A stretch of DNA of 64,000 nt from Rhodobacteraceae bacterium NBU2976 (lineage in GTDB: Bacteria > Pseudomonadota > Alphaproteobacteria > Rhodobacterales > Rhodobacteraceae). Below, one piece after another: positions 44,699 through 53,456 of this stretch. How positions within the stretch are numbered: the stretch's first letter is position 1; each line of letters starts with the position of its first letter. The translations under genes and the position numbers were made by a program. The stretch spans positions 992,001 through 1,056,000 of the forward strand of contig JALPRQ010000001.1 of assembly GCA_023630215.1 (NCBI GenBank). The letters run 5' to 3'. The notes beneath the pieces are model-generated. The model saw only the letters and a list, made by a program, of their open reading frames with translations, did not search any database and had not been told where the DNA came from.

Positions 44699-45895
44699 TT
44701 ATTGGTTTTCCAAATGGCGGTTCACGATGGATATCCATTCGCCCGAACTGCTCATTTGCGCAATACCTTCGTTGACCAAATCGAGATATTCTAGCGCATG
44801 CGGGTTGGATCGTGCCGCAATGGCGTGAAGTGTCTGGATGGTCGCCAGCTCTTCCAATTCGACGACAACCGCGTTTACGCGCATGGATTTGATCGTCTCT
44901 TCGGCAGCGGGGGCGTTCATGGTTACCACATCAACCTCGCCGCTCAGCAACATTTCGAAACATTCACCTGCGGTTTTGGGCTGGATGAAGGTGATGTTCG
45001 GCTCGATCAGATCGACCTCTTCCAAATCATAGGTGAAATAGCGTTCCGGACGGCAGATTGTCTTGCCAAACAGGTCAAACGGCGTGAAGGCGTCGTTCAG
45101 CGGATCCCCCAACCGGGTATACATGGACACGATGGTTTCGTAATAGGGTTCCGACCATGCAAAATTCGCGCAGCGATCCCGCATTTCAGCGGACAGTTTT
45201 TCGGGCATGTCGCAATTCGGACGATACCACGGGAAGCTGACATCATACTGACCATTCGGCAAAAGCTCGTTCAGATGCGAGCTCCAGTCATTTTCGAAAT
45301 CAATCGCAAATTCCTGACCGTTTTCGGCGCGGGAAACAGCGGTGGCCACCAGTTCCGTGAACAATCCACCATTTTCCAAATTGATATCCGAGAATGGCTT
45401 GAAATCGGACCCGGTGATAAACCGGATCGGTCCCGATACGTCACCTACGACCGCCGCCGCTGCAATTTCGACAGTCGGTGTTGCCGGTGCCTGAGTAATC
45501 GGCGCTTCGGTCTGCGCAGGCGGTGCCGTGGCAACCTCGGTCTGCGCCGGAATGGTTGGGCCTTGGATTTCCGGTGCCCCAATATCAGGAATGGTCGTCG
45601 AGGCTACGGCAAGTTTGCCAATGCCCGTACCCAGCACAGAAAAGTCCAGATCATCATAACAGGGAATGCGAATTGTGGTTCCCGCCAGGAATTCTGGCGC
45701 GTGTGGAGCCAGCACATCGCGGTTGGCTTCAAAAAGGGATTCGAATAAATCTTCTTCGCCGTAAGCGACGTAAGAAATTGACCGAATTGTGTCACCTTCA
45801 GCTACTACATACGAATCACATTCGCTTTGTGCCCAAGCAGCTGGGGCAGCCAGGAACGTGATTCCCAAGACGGTACCTACCAGTTTCATACACAT
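44699..45895 (-). CDS. Secreted LysM domain fused to a family-3 solute-binding domain
   Basis: A 398-residue exported protein. Signal peptide MCMKLVGTVLGITFLAAPAAWA; a LysM-like module at about 27-76 (DSYVVAEGDTIRSISYVAYG, TTIRIPC); a linker rich in Pro, Ala, Thr and Gln at about 85-145; then an SBP_bac_3-like domain at about 150-398 (FITGSDFKPFSDINLENGG, GEVDVVTMNAPAAEE). GGAG is 6 bases before the ATG at 45895. The solute-binding half has no permease or ATPase next to it. The LysM part could hold it to peptidoglycan. Possible roles are periplasmic sensing or a wall-bound scavenger. Confidence 0.83.
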   Translation of the reverse strand: MCMKLVGTVLGITFLAAPAAWAQSECDSYVVAEGDTIRSISYVAYGEEDLFESLFEANRDVLAPHAPEFLAGTTIRIPCYDDLDFSVLGTGIGKLAVASTTIPDIGAPEIQGPTIPAQTEVATAPPAQTEAPITQAPATPTVEIAAAAVVGDVSGPIRFITGSDFKPFSDINLENGGLFTELVATAVSRAENGQEFAIDFENDWSSHLNELLPNGQYDVSFPWYRPNCDMPEKLSAEMRDRCANFAWSEPYYETIVSMYTRLGDPLNDAFTPFDLFGKTICRPERYFTYDLEEVDLIEPNITFIQPKTAGECFEMLLSGEVDVVTMNAPAAEETIKSMRVNAVVVELEELATIQTLHAIAARSNPHALEYLDLVNEGIAQMSSSGEWISIVNRHLENQ

Positions 45896-46104
45896 ATTAC
45901 GCTCCAAGTCGTATAAATTCCAATGCGTTACACAACATTCAAAGTCGATCGCGAAATCCGTCTATTCCCCTTTAATATAAGGGTTTTGACAACATTTCCC
46001 CACATTTTCACAAACGTCTTTGACGTTACTGGTTAAATTACATAAGACCCATCCCATCAGGTGTGGATCACCTCCGCGCCGGTTACATTAACGCGGGGTT
46101 AGCA

Positions 46105-47007
46105 ATGCGTATAGGCTATGATTATGGCGGAACTAAGATAGCAGGGATAGCGCTGGACGAGACTGGTGCAGAATTGGCACAGGCGCGTGTGCCAACCCCG
46201 CGCCACGATTATGATGGCGGTGTGCGCGCGATCATGGAGTTGACGCGAACGTTGGAAGCCAAGGCCGGACGTCGGGCCGTGTCAGTGGGGATCGGTGTTC
46301 CGGGGGCCGTGGATAAGAAAACCGGTCTGATTTCGGGCGGGAATTCGGTTTGGTTGTGGGGCAAGGACTTGCGTGCCGATTTGGAAGACGCTCTGAACCG
46401 CCCCGTGAAAATCGCCAACGATGCCAATTGCTTCGCCCTGTCCGAGGCGGTTGATGGCGCGGGCAAAGGGTATGAAGTTGTGTTCGGCGCGATCCTTGGC
46501 ACCGGTGTGGGTGGTGGGGTTGTGGTCGACGGCAAGCCGATCCCGGGGGCGAATTCGATTGCAGGGGAATGGGGGCATATGCCGCTGCCGTCGCCGATGG
46601 ATGATGAACGTCCGGGGCCAGCCTGTTCCTGTGGCGTACATGGACATATCGAAAGCTGGCTGTCAGGGCCGTCATTGGCCGCCGATTACGCCCGCCGCGT
46701 CGGCATTCCGGTGGAAGAAGGGCCAACGGCGCCAGAGGTGATTGCGCTCTCTGAAGCGGGGGACGCGGCGGCGGTTGAAACGCTCCACCGGTTCGAGGAT
46801 CGGCTAGGTCGCTCGCTGGCCATGATCATCAATTTCCTTGATCCGGACGTAATTGTGTTTGGCGGCGGTCTGTCGAACGTGAACCGCTTTTATGACACGA
46901 TGCCGGAGCATATCATCCCGCATGTGTTCGGGGATCAGTTCAAAACCAAACTGCTGCCGAACGTGCATGGGGACAGTTCCGGCGTGCGCGGCGCGGCGTG
47001 GCTGTAA
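46105..47007 (+). CDS. ROK family sugar kinase (fructokinase/glucokinase-like)
   Basis: A 300-residue ROK kinase. The phosphate-binding GYDYGGTKIAG is at residues 4-14, the active-site region GNSVWLWGKDL, NDANCFALSEA and GAILGTGVGGGVV are typical, and the zinc motif reads CSCGVHGHIESW, with His where most ROK proteins have the third Cys. The best match in style is the Mak fructokinase. It faces the pgi-eda-edd-zwf operon, and would feed fructose-6-phosphate or glucose-6-phosphate into it. Confidence 0.9.
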   Translation: MRIGYDYGGTKIAGIALDETGAELAQARVPTPRHDYDGGVRAIMELTRTLEAKAGRRAVSVGIGVPGAVDKKTGLISGGNSVWLWGKDLRADLEDALNRPVKIANDANCFALSEAVDGAGKGYEVVFGAILGTGVGGGVVVDGKPIPGANSIAGEWGHMPLPSPMDDERPGPACSCGVHGHIESWLSGPSLAADYARRVGIPVEEGPTAPEVIALSEAGDAAAVETLHRFEDRLGRSLAMIINFLDPDVIVFGGGLSNVNRFYDTMPEHIIPHVFGDQFKTKLLPNVHGDSSGVRGAAWL

Positions 47008-47009
47008 AA

Positions 47010-47108
47010 CGCGTTAACCTTTGGCGCGTTAACCAGTGAAAATATTATGCACAATCCATGCACCAAGCATATGCATTGTGAATGGTTAACGTCGGAAAGG
47101 TTAACGCG
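47010..47108. repeat. Nested inverted repeat with four GTTAAC boxes between convergent genes
   Basis: Outer arms CGCGTTAACCTTT (47010-47022) and AAAGGTTAACGCG (47096-47108) are a perfect 13-base inverted repeat. Inside are CGTTAACCA (47027-47035) with TGGTTAACG (47083-47091), then CACAAT (47050-47055) with ATTGTG (47075-47080), then ATGC (58-61) with GCAT (67-70). It fills the whole gap between the ROK kinase and pgi stops, so it probably ends transcription from both sides. Confidence 0.8.
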
Positions 47109-47119
47109 GTGCGACGCGG

Positions 47120-48676
47120 CTATTTCAGCGAATGCAACTGGCCCAGCAATCCGGCGGTGGAGGCGTCTTTGCCCGATGCATCGCCGCCTTCGACCAGCGG
47201 CAGCATCGCGTTCGCCAGTTCTTTGCCGAGCTCTACCCCCCATTGATCGAACGAGTTGATGTCCCAGATGGCGCCTTCGACGAACACGCGGTGTTCGAAC
47301 AGCGCCACGATCCGCCCGAAGGTTTTGGGCGTCAGTTTCTGATACATCAATGTCAGGGACGGGCGGTTGCCCGGGAATATGCGGTGAGGCGAGGGGGCCT
47401 CAGCACGGCCCAGCATCAGCGCCTCGGATTGGGCCAGACAGTTGGCGACCAGCAGGTCGTGGTGATGTTGCAGACCGGGTTCGTGGGCCTGCGCGGCGAC
47501 AAGGAATTCACATGGGATGACGGACGTCCCCTGATGGATCAGCTGGTAAAACGCATGTTGGCCATTTGTGCCGGGTTCACCCCAGACCACGGGACCGGAG
47601 TCGCGTTCGAGCGGTTTACCATCCATGCCGACACGCTTGCCGTTGCTCTCCATATCCAACTGTTGAAGATAGGCGGGCAGGCGGAGCAGGTGTTGGTCGT
47701 AGGGCAGCACAGCGCGGGTTTTGTAGCCGCAGATGTTATTGTGCCAAACGCCCGCCAGACCTAGAAGGATCGGCAGGTTTTTTGCCGCAGGGGCGGTGCG
47801 GAAATGTTCGTCCATTTCATACGCACCCGTCAGAAAGTCGCGAAAACCCTCCGGCCCGATGGCGAGCATGAGGGGCAGGCCGATGGGACCCCAGATGGAA
47901 TAGCGCCCGCCGACCCAATCCTCGAACCCGAAAACGGCGTCGGGGGAGATGCCAAAGGCGGCGGTTTTTTCGGTGGCGCTGGACAGCGCGGCCAGATGCG
48001 CACCGAAGCTGCTGCCAACGGTATCCTTGAGCCATTTCACCGCCGTTTTGGCGTTGGTCATGGTTTCAATTGTGGTGAAGGTTTTCGACGCCACGATGAT
48101 CAACGTCGTGCGCGGGTCGAGGCCCTTGAGCACGTCATGGATATGTGCACCGTCAACGTTGGACACAAAATGCGTGCGCGGGCCGTCATGGTAAGGGGCC
48201 AGCGCCAGCGTGGCCATCACAGGGCCAAGGTCGGAGCCGCCAATGCCGATATTCACAACGTCGGTGAACGCCCCACCTTCGCTGGTGGCGATCTTGCCGG
48301 AGCGGATGCCGTTGGAATAGGCGGCCATGCGGTCGAGGGTTTTGTGAACACTGGGCATAACGTCCTGACCATCGACCATCACAGAACCGGAGGGTTTGCG
48401 CAGCGCGGTATGCAGGACCGCGCGATCCTCGGTGATGTTGATTTTTTCGCCCGCGAACATGGCGTCGCGTTTGGCTTCGACACCCGTTTCAGCCGCCAGT
48501 TTCAGCAGCATATGCAGCGCAGGAGTGTCGATGCTGGTTTTACTGAAATCCAGCAGCATGTCGTCAAGGCTGGCGGAGAATTGGTCGAACCGCGCCGGGT
48601 CGGACAGCAGATCCGAAATCCGAACGTCGGTTGTGCGGTTGCGGTGTGCCTTCAGGTCAGACCAGATCGTACCCAT
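47120..48676 (-). CDS. pgi: Glucose-6-phosphate isomerase
   Basis: A 518-residue phosphoglucose isomerase. Family signatures: [16 protein letters not shown] region, the [21 protein letters not shown] block, and [13 protein letters not shown] near the end. It converts fructose-6-phosphate to glucose-6-phosphate for entry to the Entner-Doudoroff route. Last gene of the zwf-edd-PPOX-eda-pgi operon, one base after eda. The start at 48676 is chosen because an upstream in-frame start would overlap eda. Confidence 0.95.
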   Translation of the reverse strand: MGTIWSDLKAHRNRTTDVRISDLLSDPARFDQFSASLDDMLLDFSKTSIDTPALHMLLKLAAETGVEAKRDAMFAGEKINITEDRAVLHTALRKPSGSVMVDGQDVMPSVHKTLDRMAAYSNGIRSGKIATSEGGAFTDVVNIGIGGSDLGPVMATLALAPYHDGPRTHFVSNVDGAHIHDVLKGLDPRTTLIIVASKTFTTIETMTNAKTAVKWLKDTVGSSFGAHLAALSSATEKTAAFGISPDAVFGFEDWVGGRYSIWGPIGLPLMLAIGPEGFRDFLTGAYEMDEHFRTAPAAKNLPILLGLAGVWHNNICGYKTRAVLPYDQHLLRLPAYLQQLDMESNGKRVGMDGKPLERDSGPVVWGEPGTNGQHAFYQLIHQGTSVIPCEFLVAAQAHEPGLQHHHDLLVANCLAQSEALMLGRAEAPSPHRIFPGNRPSLTLMYQKLTPKTFGRIVALFEHRVFVEGAIWDINSFDQWGVELGKELANAMLPLVEGGDASGKDASTAGLLGQLHSLK

Positions 48677-48677
48677 C

Positions 48678-49325
48678 TTATTTCCCCAGCTGGCTGGCTT
48701 CGCGGGCCAGTGTTTCGATTTCATCCCATTTGCCCTCGTCCACCAGTTTACCGGGGGCAACCCAGCTGCCGCCTGCACAAATCACGTTTGGCAGGGACAG
48801 ATAATCCATGGCGTTTGACAGGCTGACGCCGCCTGTGGGGCAGAATGTCACCTGTGGCAGCGGGCCGCCAATGGCCTTGATCGCCGGGGCGCCGCCGGAG
48901 GTGCCGGCAGGGAAGAATTTCAGCAGGTCGTAACCTTTTTCCAGCATCCGCATGACTTCGGACGCGGTGACAGCACCTGCGAGCAGCGGCAGTTCTTCGT
49001 CCTCGCACGCCTTGATCAGGGCATCTGTGGCACCCGGCGAGACGCCGAATTTTGCACCTGCGGCTTTGGCGTTTTTCACGTCCTGCGGGGTGACCAGCGT
49101 GCCTGCACCGACGATGCCGCCGGGGACTTCGGACATGGCCTTGATGGCGTCTAGGGCGGCAGGTGTGCGCAGCGTGACCTCTAGCGCGGGGAGGCCGCCA
49201 GCGACCAATGCCTCGGCCAAGGGGCGGGCGCGGGTGACGTCATTGACGACGAGGACGGGCACGATTGGCGCCATCTCGCAGACTTCGCGGTTCATTTTAC
49301 AGGCGTCTTGGGGGGAAAGGGTCAT
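48678..49325 (-). CDS. eda: 2-dehydro-3-deoxy-phosphogluconate (KDPG) aldolase
   Basis: A 215-residue class I aldolase splitting KDPG to pyruvate and glyceraldehyde-3-phosphate. The Schiff-base lysine is in [18 protein letters not shown], the catalytic glutamate in [12 protein letters not shown]. Fourth gene of the operon, 1 base from pgi and 4 bases from the PPOX-type gene. Confidence 0.94.
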   Translation of the reverse strand: MTLSPQDACKMNREVCEMAPIVPVLVVNDVTRARPLAEALVAGGLPALEVTLRTPAALDAIKAMSEVPGGIVGAGTLVTPQDVKNAKAAGAKFGVSPGATDALIKACEDEELPLLAGAVTASEVMRMLEKGYDLLKFFPAGTSGGAPAIKAIGGPLPQVTFCPTGGVSLSNAMDYLSLPNVICAGGSWVAPGKLVDEGKWDEIETLAREASQLGK

Positions 49326-49329
49326 CGTC

Positions 49330-49929
49330 TCACCACATGGATTTTAGGGCGCGGTCCAGCCACGCGTCGTCATAGTCTTTGCCTCCCACCTCGCCGTCGG
49401 TCATGGACGCGAGGATCTGGCCGGGTTTGGGCAGGTCGGGGGCGGGGTTGCCGTTCCAAAGGCCGGCACGCATGGGTGCGCGGGCGCATTGGAAGTAGAT
49501 TTCATTGATCGTGATCAGGGTCACGGTGCGGGGTGCCTTGCCGTGGGCTGTGTATTTTTCCAGTAAGGCAGGATCAGCCGAGATTTTGCCGGTGCCGTTC
49601 ACGCGAATAATCGTGTTCGACCCCGGTATCAGGAACATCAGCGAGACGCGCGGGTCGCGAATGATGTTGGACAGGCTGTCGATACGGTTATTGCCGCGAC
49701 GGTCGGGTAGGGCGAGGGTTTTTTCATCCTCGACAAAGACCACGTTTCCTTCGTCACCACGCGGAGAACAATCGAGACCTTCGGGACCAACGGTCGCCAG
49801 CGCACAGAAGGGCGAATGTTTAATGTATTCAAAATATTCCGGTGTCAGGCGGTCGGTGACCTTTTCGGTCGATGCCGGGACCGGCAGATCGGCGTAAATC
49901 TCGCGTAGCTGATCCAGTGTGTCGATCAA
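49330..49929 (-). CDS. Pyridoxamine-5'-phosphate-oxidase-like (PPOX) flavin protein
   Basis: A 199-residue split-barrel flavoprotein-like protein of the MSMEG_1061 type: SPFCALATVGPEGLDCSPRGD and LALPDRRGNNRIDSLSNI, then VSLMFLIPGSNTIIRVNG. Such proteins bind FMN, F420 or haem; the physiological reaction is unknown. It is placed inside the Entner-Doudoroff operon, overlapping edd by 4 bases, in a spot where many operons carry pgl. It does not resemble 6-phosphogluconolactonase. Confidence 0.85.
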   Translation of the reverse strand: MIDTLDQLREIYADLPVPASTEKVTDRLTPEYFEYIKHSPFCALATVGPEGLDCSPRGDEGNVVFVEDEKTLALPDRRGNNRIDSLSNIIRDPRVSLMFLIPGSNTIIRVNGTGKISADPALLEKYTAHGKAPRTVTLITINEIYFQCARAPMRAGLWNGNPAPDLPKPGQILASMTDGEVGGKDYDDAWLDRALKSMW

Positions 49930-51731
49930 AAGACGGATGCTCCGGTTTCGGCGGGGCCGACATTGCGGCGGAAAACTTCGAACAATTCGCGCCCCGTGCC
50001 AAAGCCGTTCGCGGACAGGTCGGCGGTGGCGTTCGGGCGGTCCATGACGCCTGCGGTGGTGGTTTCCAGCACGCCGTTGATGGCATCGACGGTGATCATA
50101 TCGCCGTCCTGAATTTTGGCGAGCGGCCCCCCGGCGAGCGCCTCGGGCGAGACGTGGATGGCGGACGGCACCTTGCCGGATGCGCCGGACATGCGGCCAT
50201 CGGTGACCAGCGCCACCTTTTGCCCGCGTTCCTGCAGGATCGTCAGCAGCGGTGTTAGCGAATGGAGTTCCGGCATACCGTTGGCCATTGGTCCTTGGAA
50301 GCGGACAACAACCACAACGTCGTCGGTGAATTCGCCAGCTTTGAAGGCGGTTTTCACGTCTTCCTGATCGTGGAAGACTCGGGCGGGGGCGGTGATGATG
50401 CGTTTGTCTTCGGCGACGGCGGAAACTTTCATGACGCCTGTGCCAAGGTTGCCGGACAGTTTCGACAGACCGCCCTCTTTCTGGAAGGGTGCCGACACCG
50501 GTTTCAGGATTTTGTCGTTGAGGCTTTCACGAGGGCCATCTTCCCAGACGACCTCTCCATTGATCAGTTTGGGTTCGGCGATGTACTGCGCCAAGCCGGT
50601 GCCAACGACGGTTTTGGTGTCGTCGTGCAGCAGGCCAGCGTCCAGCATTTCGCCGAACATATAGGCCAATCCGCCAGCCGCGTGGAAATGGTTCACATCG
50701 GCCAGACCGTTCGGGTAGACACGGGCGATCAGGGGGACGACGGCGGAAATGTCCGAGAAATCCTCCCAATCCAGCACCACACCAGCGGCGCGGGCCATGG
50801 CGAGGAGGTGGATCAACAGGTTGGTCGAGCCGCCCGTGGCCATCAGGCCGGCAATGCCGTTCACGAAGGCTTTTTCGTCGAGGATTTCGCAGACGGGCGT
50901 GTATTCGTTGCCAAGCGCCGAAATTGCCATGGCGCGTTTAGCGCCCTCGATGGTCAATGCGTCGCGCAGCGGGGTATTGGGGTTCACGAAGCTGGCGCCC
51001 GGCAGGTGCAGCCCCATGAATTCCATCAGCATCTGGTTGGTGTTGGCGGTCCCGTAAAACGTACAGGTCCCGGGACCGTGGTAGGAGGCCATCTCGGCGG
51101 CCAGCAATTCCTCGCGCCCGATCTCGCCAGCGGCGAATTTCTTACGGATGGAGGTTTTTTCGTCGTTGGACATGCCCGACGTCATCGGACCCGCAGGTAG
51201 GAACACGGCGGGTAGATAGCCAAAGGTTGCGGCGGCAATCACCAGACCGGGGACGATTTTATCGCAGACGCCCAGATAGACGGTGGAATCAAATACGTTA
51301 TGCGACAGGCCAACGCCCGCCGCCATGGCGATCACATCGCGGGAAAATAGCGACAGCTCCATCCCCGCCTGACCCTGCGTGACCCCGTCACACATGGCGG
51401 GCACGCCGCCTGCAACCTGCGCGGTGCCCCCGGCGGCGCGGGCAGCTTCACGGATCAGCTCGGGGTAACGCTCGAACGGCTGGTGCGCCGACAGCATGTC
51501 GTTATAGGCGGTGATGATCCCGATATTGCCAGCGCTTCCCCGTGCCAAGGCTTCCTTGTCGTCGTCATTGGACGCGGCAAAGGCATGCGCAAGGTTGCCG
51601 CAGGTCAGATGCGCCCGGTTCGGCCCCTCGTCCCGCGCCGCGGCCATGCGGTCCATGTAGGGCTGGCGAAGCGGCTTGCTACGCTCGATAATACGGTCGG
51701 TGACACGGGCAATCTGGTCATTTAAGGACAT
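49926..51731 (-). CDS. edd: 6-phosphogluconate dehydratase
   Basis: A 601-residue IlvD/Edd-family iron-sulfur dehydratase making KDPG from 6-phosphogluconate. The cluster cysteines are in [11 protein letters not shown] and [13 protein letters not shown], and [16 protein letters not shown] marks the C-terminal domain. Edd (rather than IlvD) is supported by length and by the zwf and eda neighbours. Confidence 0.95.
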   Translation of the reverse strand: MSLNDQIARVTDRIIERSKPLRQPYMDRMAAARDEGPNRAHLTCGNLAHAFAASNDDDKEALARGSAGNIGIITAYNDMLSAHQPFERYPELIREAARAAGGTAQVAGGVPAMCDGVTQGQAGMELSLFSRDVIAMAAGVGLSHNVFDSTVYLGVCDKIVPGLVIAAATFGYLPAVFLPAGPMTSGMSNDEKTSIRKKFAAGEIGREELLAAEMASYHGPGTCTFYGTANTNQMLMEFMGLHLPGASFVNPNTPLRDALTIEGAKRAMAISALGNEYTPVCEILDEKAFVNGIAGLMATGGSTNLLIHLLAMARAAGVVLDWEDFSDISAVVPLIARVYPNGLADVNHFHAAGGLAYMFGEMLDAGLLHDDTKTVVGTGLAQYIAEPKLINGEVVWEDGPRESLNDKILKPVSAPFQKEGGLSKLSGNLGTGVMKVSAVAEDKRIITAPARVFHDQEDVKTAFKAGEFTDDVVVVVRFQGPMANGMPELHSLTPLLTILQERGQKVALVTDGRMSGASGKVPSAIHVSPEALAGGPLAKIQDGDMITVDAINGVLETTTAGVMDRPNATADLSANGFGTGRELFEVFRRNVGPAETGASVF

Positions 51732-51732
51732 C

Positions 51733-53196
51733 TTATACCTCGATCGGTCTCCAGCGACGGTCTTCGCGGTGCATCAATGCCAAAGAACCATCGGGGCCGG
51801 ATCCACCGGCATCATACGGTTCAGGCGTATCACCTGCATGTTGCCACGCTTCGATGATCGGGTCCACCCACGCCCAGGCGGCTTCGACTTCGTCTCCGCG
51901 CATGAACAGCGTTTGGTCGCCGCGGATCACATCCATCAACAACCGTTCATAGGCGTCCGCGATATCAAGCGGCGCGCCTTTTAGGGCGTCGGCAAAGGAC
52001 ATATCCAGCGGCACCTCGGTCAGGCGCAGACCGCCCTGACCCGGTTCCTTGATGATCATATGCATCGTGATACCTTCGTCCGGTTGCAGACGGATCACCA
52101 GCGAGTTGCCGCCATGGCGGATTTCGGCATTAGGAAAGATCGAATGTGGCGGGTCTTTGAAGATCACCGCAATTTCCGACATGCGGGCGCGCAGCTTCTT
52201 ACCCGTGCGCAAATAGAATGGCACACCGGTCCAGCGCCAATTGGAAATATGCACCTTCATCGCGATGAAGCTTTCGGTGCGGCTGTCCGGATTTTCCGCG
52301 TCATCCTTGTAGCTGCCTGCCTTGCCGTTGGCGCGATATTGGCCGCGAACAATGTCATCAGGTTCCACCGGATCAAGCGAGCGGATCACTTTCAGCTTTT
52401 CGTCACGCACATCATTGGCTTCGAACCGGGCCGGGGGCTCCATCGCGGTCAGGCACAAAAGCTGCATCAGGTGGTTTTGCACCATATCGCGCATGGCACC
52501 GGAATTGTCATAATAACCGCCGCGCCCCTCGATCCCGATGGTTTCGGACACGCTGATCTGCACATGATCGACATGCTGCGCGTTCCAGACCGGTTCCAAC
52601 AGCGCATTTGCGAAGCGCAGCGCCATCAGGTTCTGCACCGTTTCCTTACCCAGATAATGGTCGATGCGGTAAATCTGATGTTCCTTGAAATTCCGACGCA
52701 ACTGTTCGTTCAACTGGTGCGCGGTTTCCAGATCATGGCCAAAGGGTTTTTCCACAACAATGCGGCTGTCCTTGGTCGCAATTCCGGATTTGGTCAGGCG
52801 CTCGGCGATATCGTCAAACAGGGACGGTCCGACCGACAGGTAAAATGCCCGCACGGGATTGGCGTCTTTTTTGATCAGCGCGGCGAGCTCTTTCCAACCA
52901 GTATCACCCAACACATCAACAGGTAGGTAATGTAGCGTTTTCAGGAATTCGTTCAGTTTTTCCGTGTTCTTGTATTCCTTGGGGGAAAATTCCTTGATCG
53001 CGTTGGACACTTCCTTGCGGAAGGCATCGTCATCCCATTTGGAACGGGCGGACCCGATGATCCGTGCATTGGGCGGCATCTGTCCCGCGATCAGGCGACG
53101 GAACAGTCCGGGAAGGATTTTGCGTCGGGCCAGATCGCCGGACGCGCCGAATATGACCAGATCAAAAGGGTCGACAGGGATAATACGGGCAACCAT
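51733..53196 (-). CDS. zwf: Glucose-6-phosphate 1-dehydrogenase
   Basis: A 487-residue enzyme that oxidises glucose-6-phosphate and reduces NADP (or NAD). The nucleotide-binding IFGASGDLARRK is near residues 14-25; the active site RIDHYLGKE is in the middle; EKPFGHDL is also conserved. First gene of the operon; the start at 53196 removes an upstream extension unlike the family. Its promoter lies in the 260-base region shared with the divergent SulP gene. Confidence 0.95.
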   Translation of the reverse strand: MVARIIPVDPFDLVIFGASGDLARRKILPGLFRRLIAGQMPPNARIIGSARSKWDDDAFRKEVSNAIKEFSPKEYKNTEKLNEFLKTLHYLPVDVLGDTGWKELAALIKKDANPVRAFYLSVGPSLFDDIAERLTKSGIATKDSRIVVEKPFGHDLETAHQLNEQLRRNFKEHQIYRIDHYLGKETVQNLMALRFANALLEPVWNAQHVDHVQISVSETIGIEGRGGYYDNSGAMRDMVQNHLMQLLCLTAMEPPARFEANDVRDEKLKVIRSLDPVEPDDIVRGQYRANGKAGSYKDDAENPDSRTESFIAMKVHISNWRWTGVPFYLRTGKKLRARMSEIAVIFKDPPHSIFPNAEIRHGGNSLVIRLQPDEGITMHMIIKEPGQGGLRLTEVPLDMSFADALKGAPLDIADAYERLLMDVIRGDQTLFMRGDEVEAAWAWVDPIIEAWQHAGDTPEPYDAGGSGPDGSLALMHREDRRWRPIEV

Positions 53197-53348
53197 ACGC
53201 GGCCTCCTGTGCAATCAATGTTACGCGGGAACCTGCGGCCCCGTTTCGCGCGTGTTCAACCACATTTTCACCGGAATGCAAAGGGGCTTGGCCCCGTCAT
53301 CGGGTAAATGCCCAATATTGCAGCAAAACTCTGGTTTTATTGGGGAAA

Positions 53349-53364
53349 TTGCATAGGTATGCAA
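53349..53364. promoter_or_regulatory. Palindrome in the zwf/SulP divergent promoter region
   Basis: TTGCATA, 2-base centre GG, TATGCAA: a perfect 7-base-arm inverted repeat about 155 bases before zwf and 93 bases before the SulP start. Two weaker symmetric sites follow: CTTGGC ... GCCAAG at 53402-53421 and a near-palindrome GGTGTAAATTTGCACC at 53432-53447. A dimeric regulator of the operon is likely to bind here. Confidence 0.52.
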
Positions 53365-53456
53365 CAGGTTTCGTGCCATTTTTCACGGGATTTCACACCC
53401 TCTTGGCATTTTCCGGCCAAGGGCTCAAACTGGTGTAAATTTGCACCGAGTCTTTC

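Noticed and set aside
46030-46065. Sigma-70 promoter for the ROK kinase (TTGACG with a TA-rich box 17 bases on)
   Set aside because: The -10 match is only three of six; not strong enough to report.
49330-49929. 6-phosphogluconolactonase inside the Entner-Doudoroff operon
   Set aside because: The sequence is a PPOX split barrel, not the lactonase fold.
50262-51200. Open frame opposite edd (312 codons)
   Set aside because: Shadow of edd with low-complexity Gly, His and Gln content.
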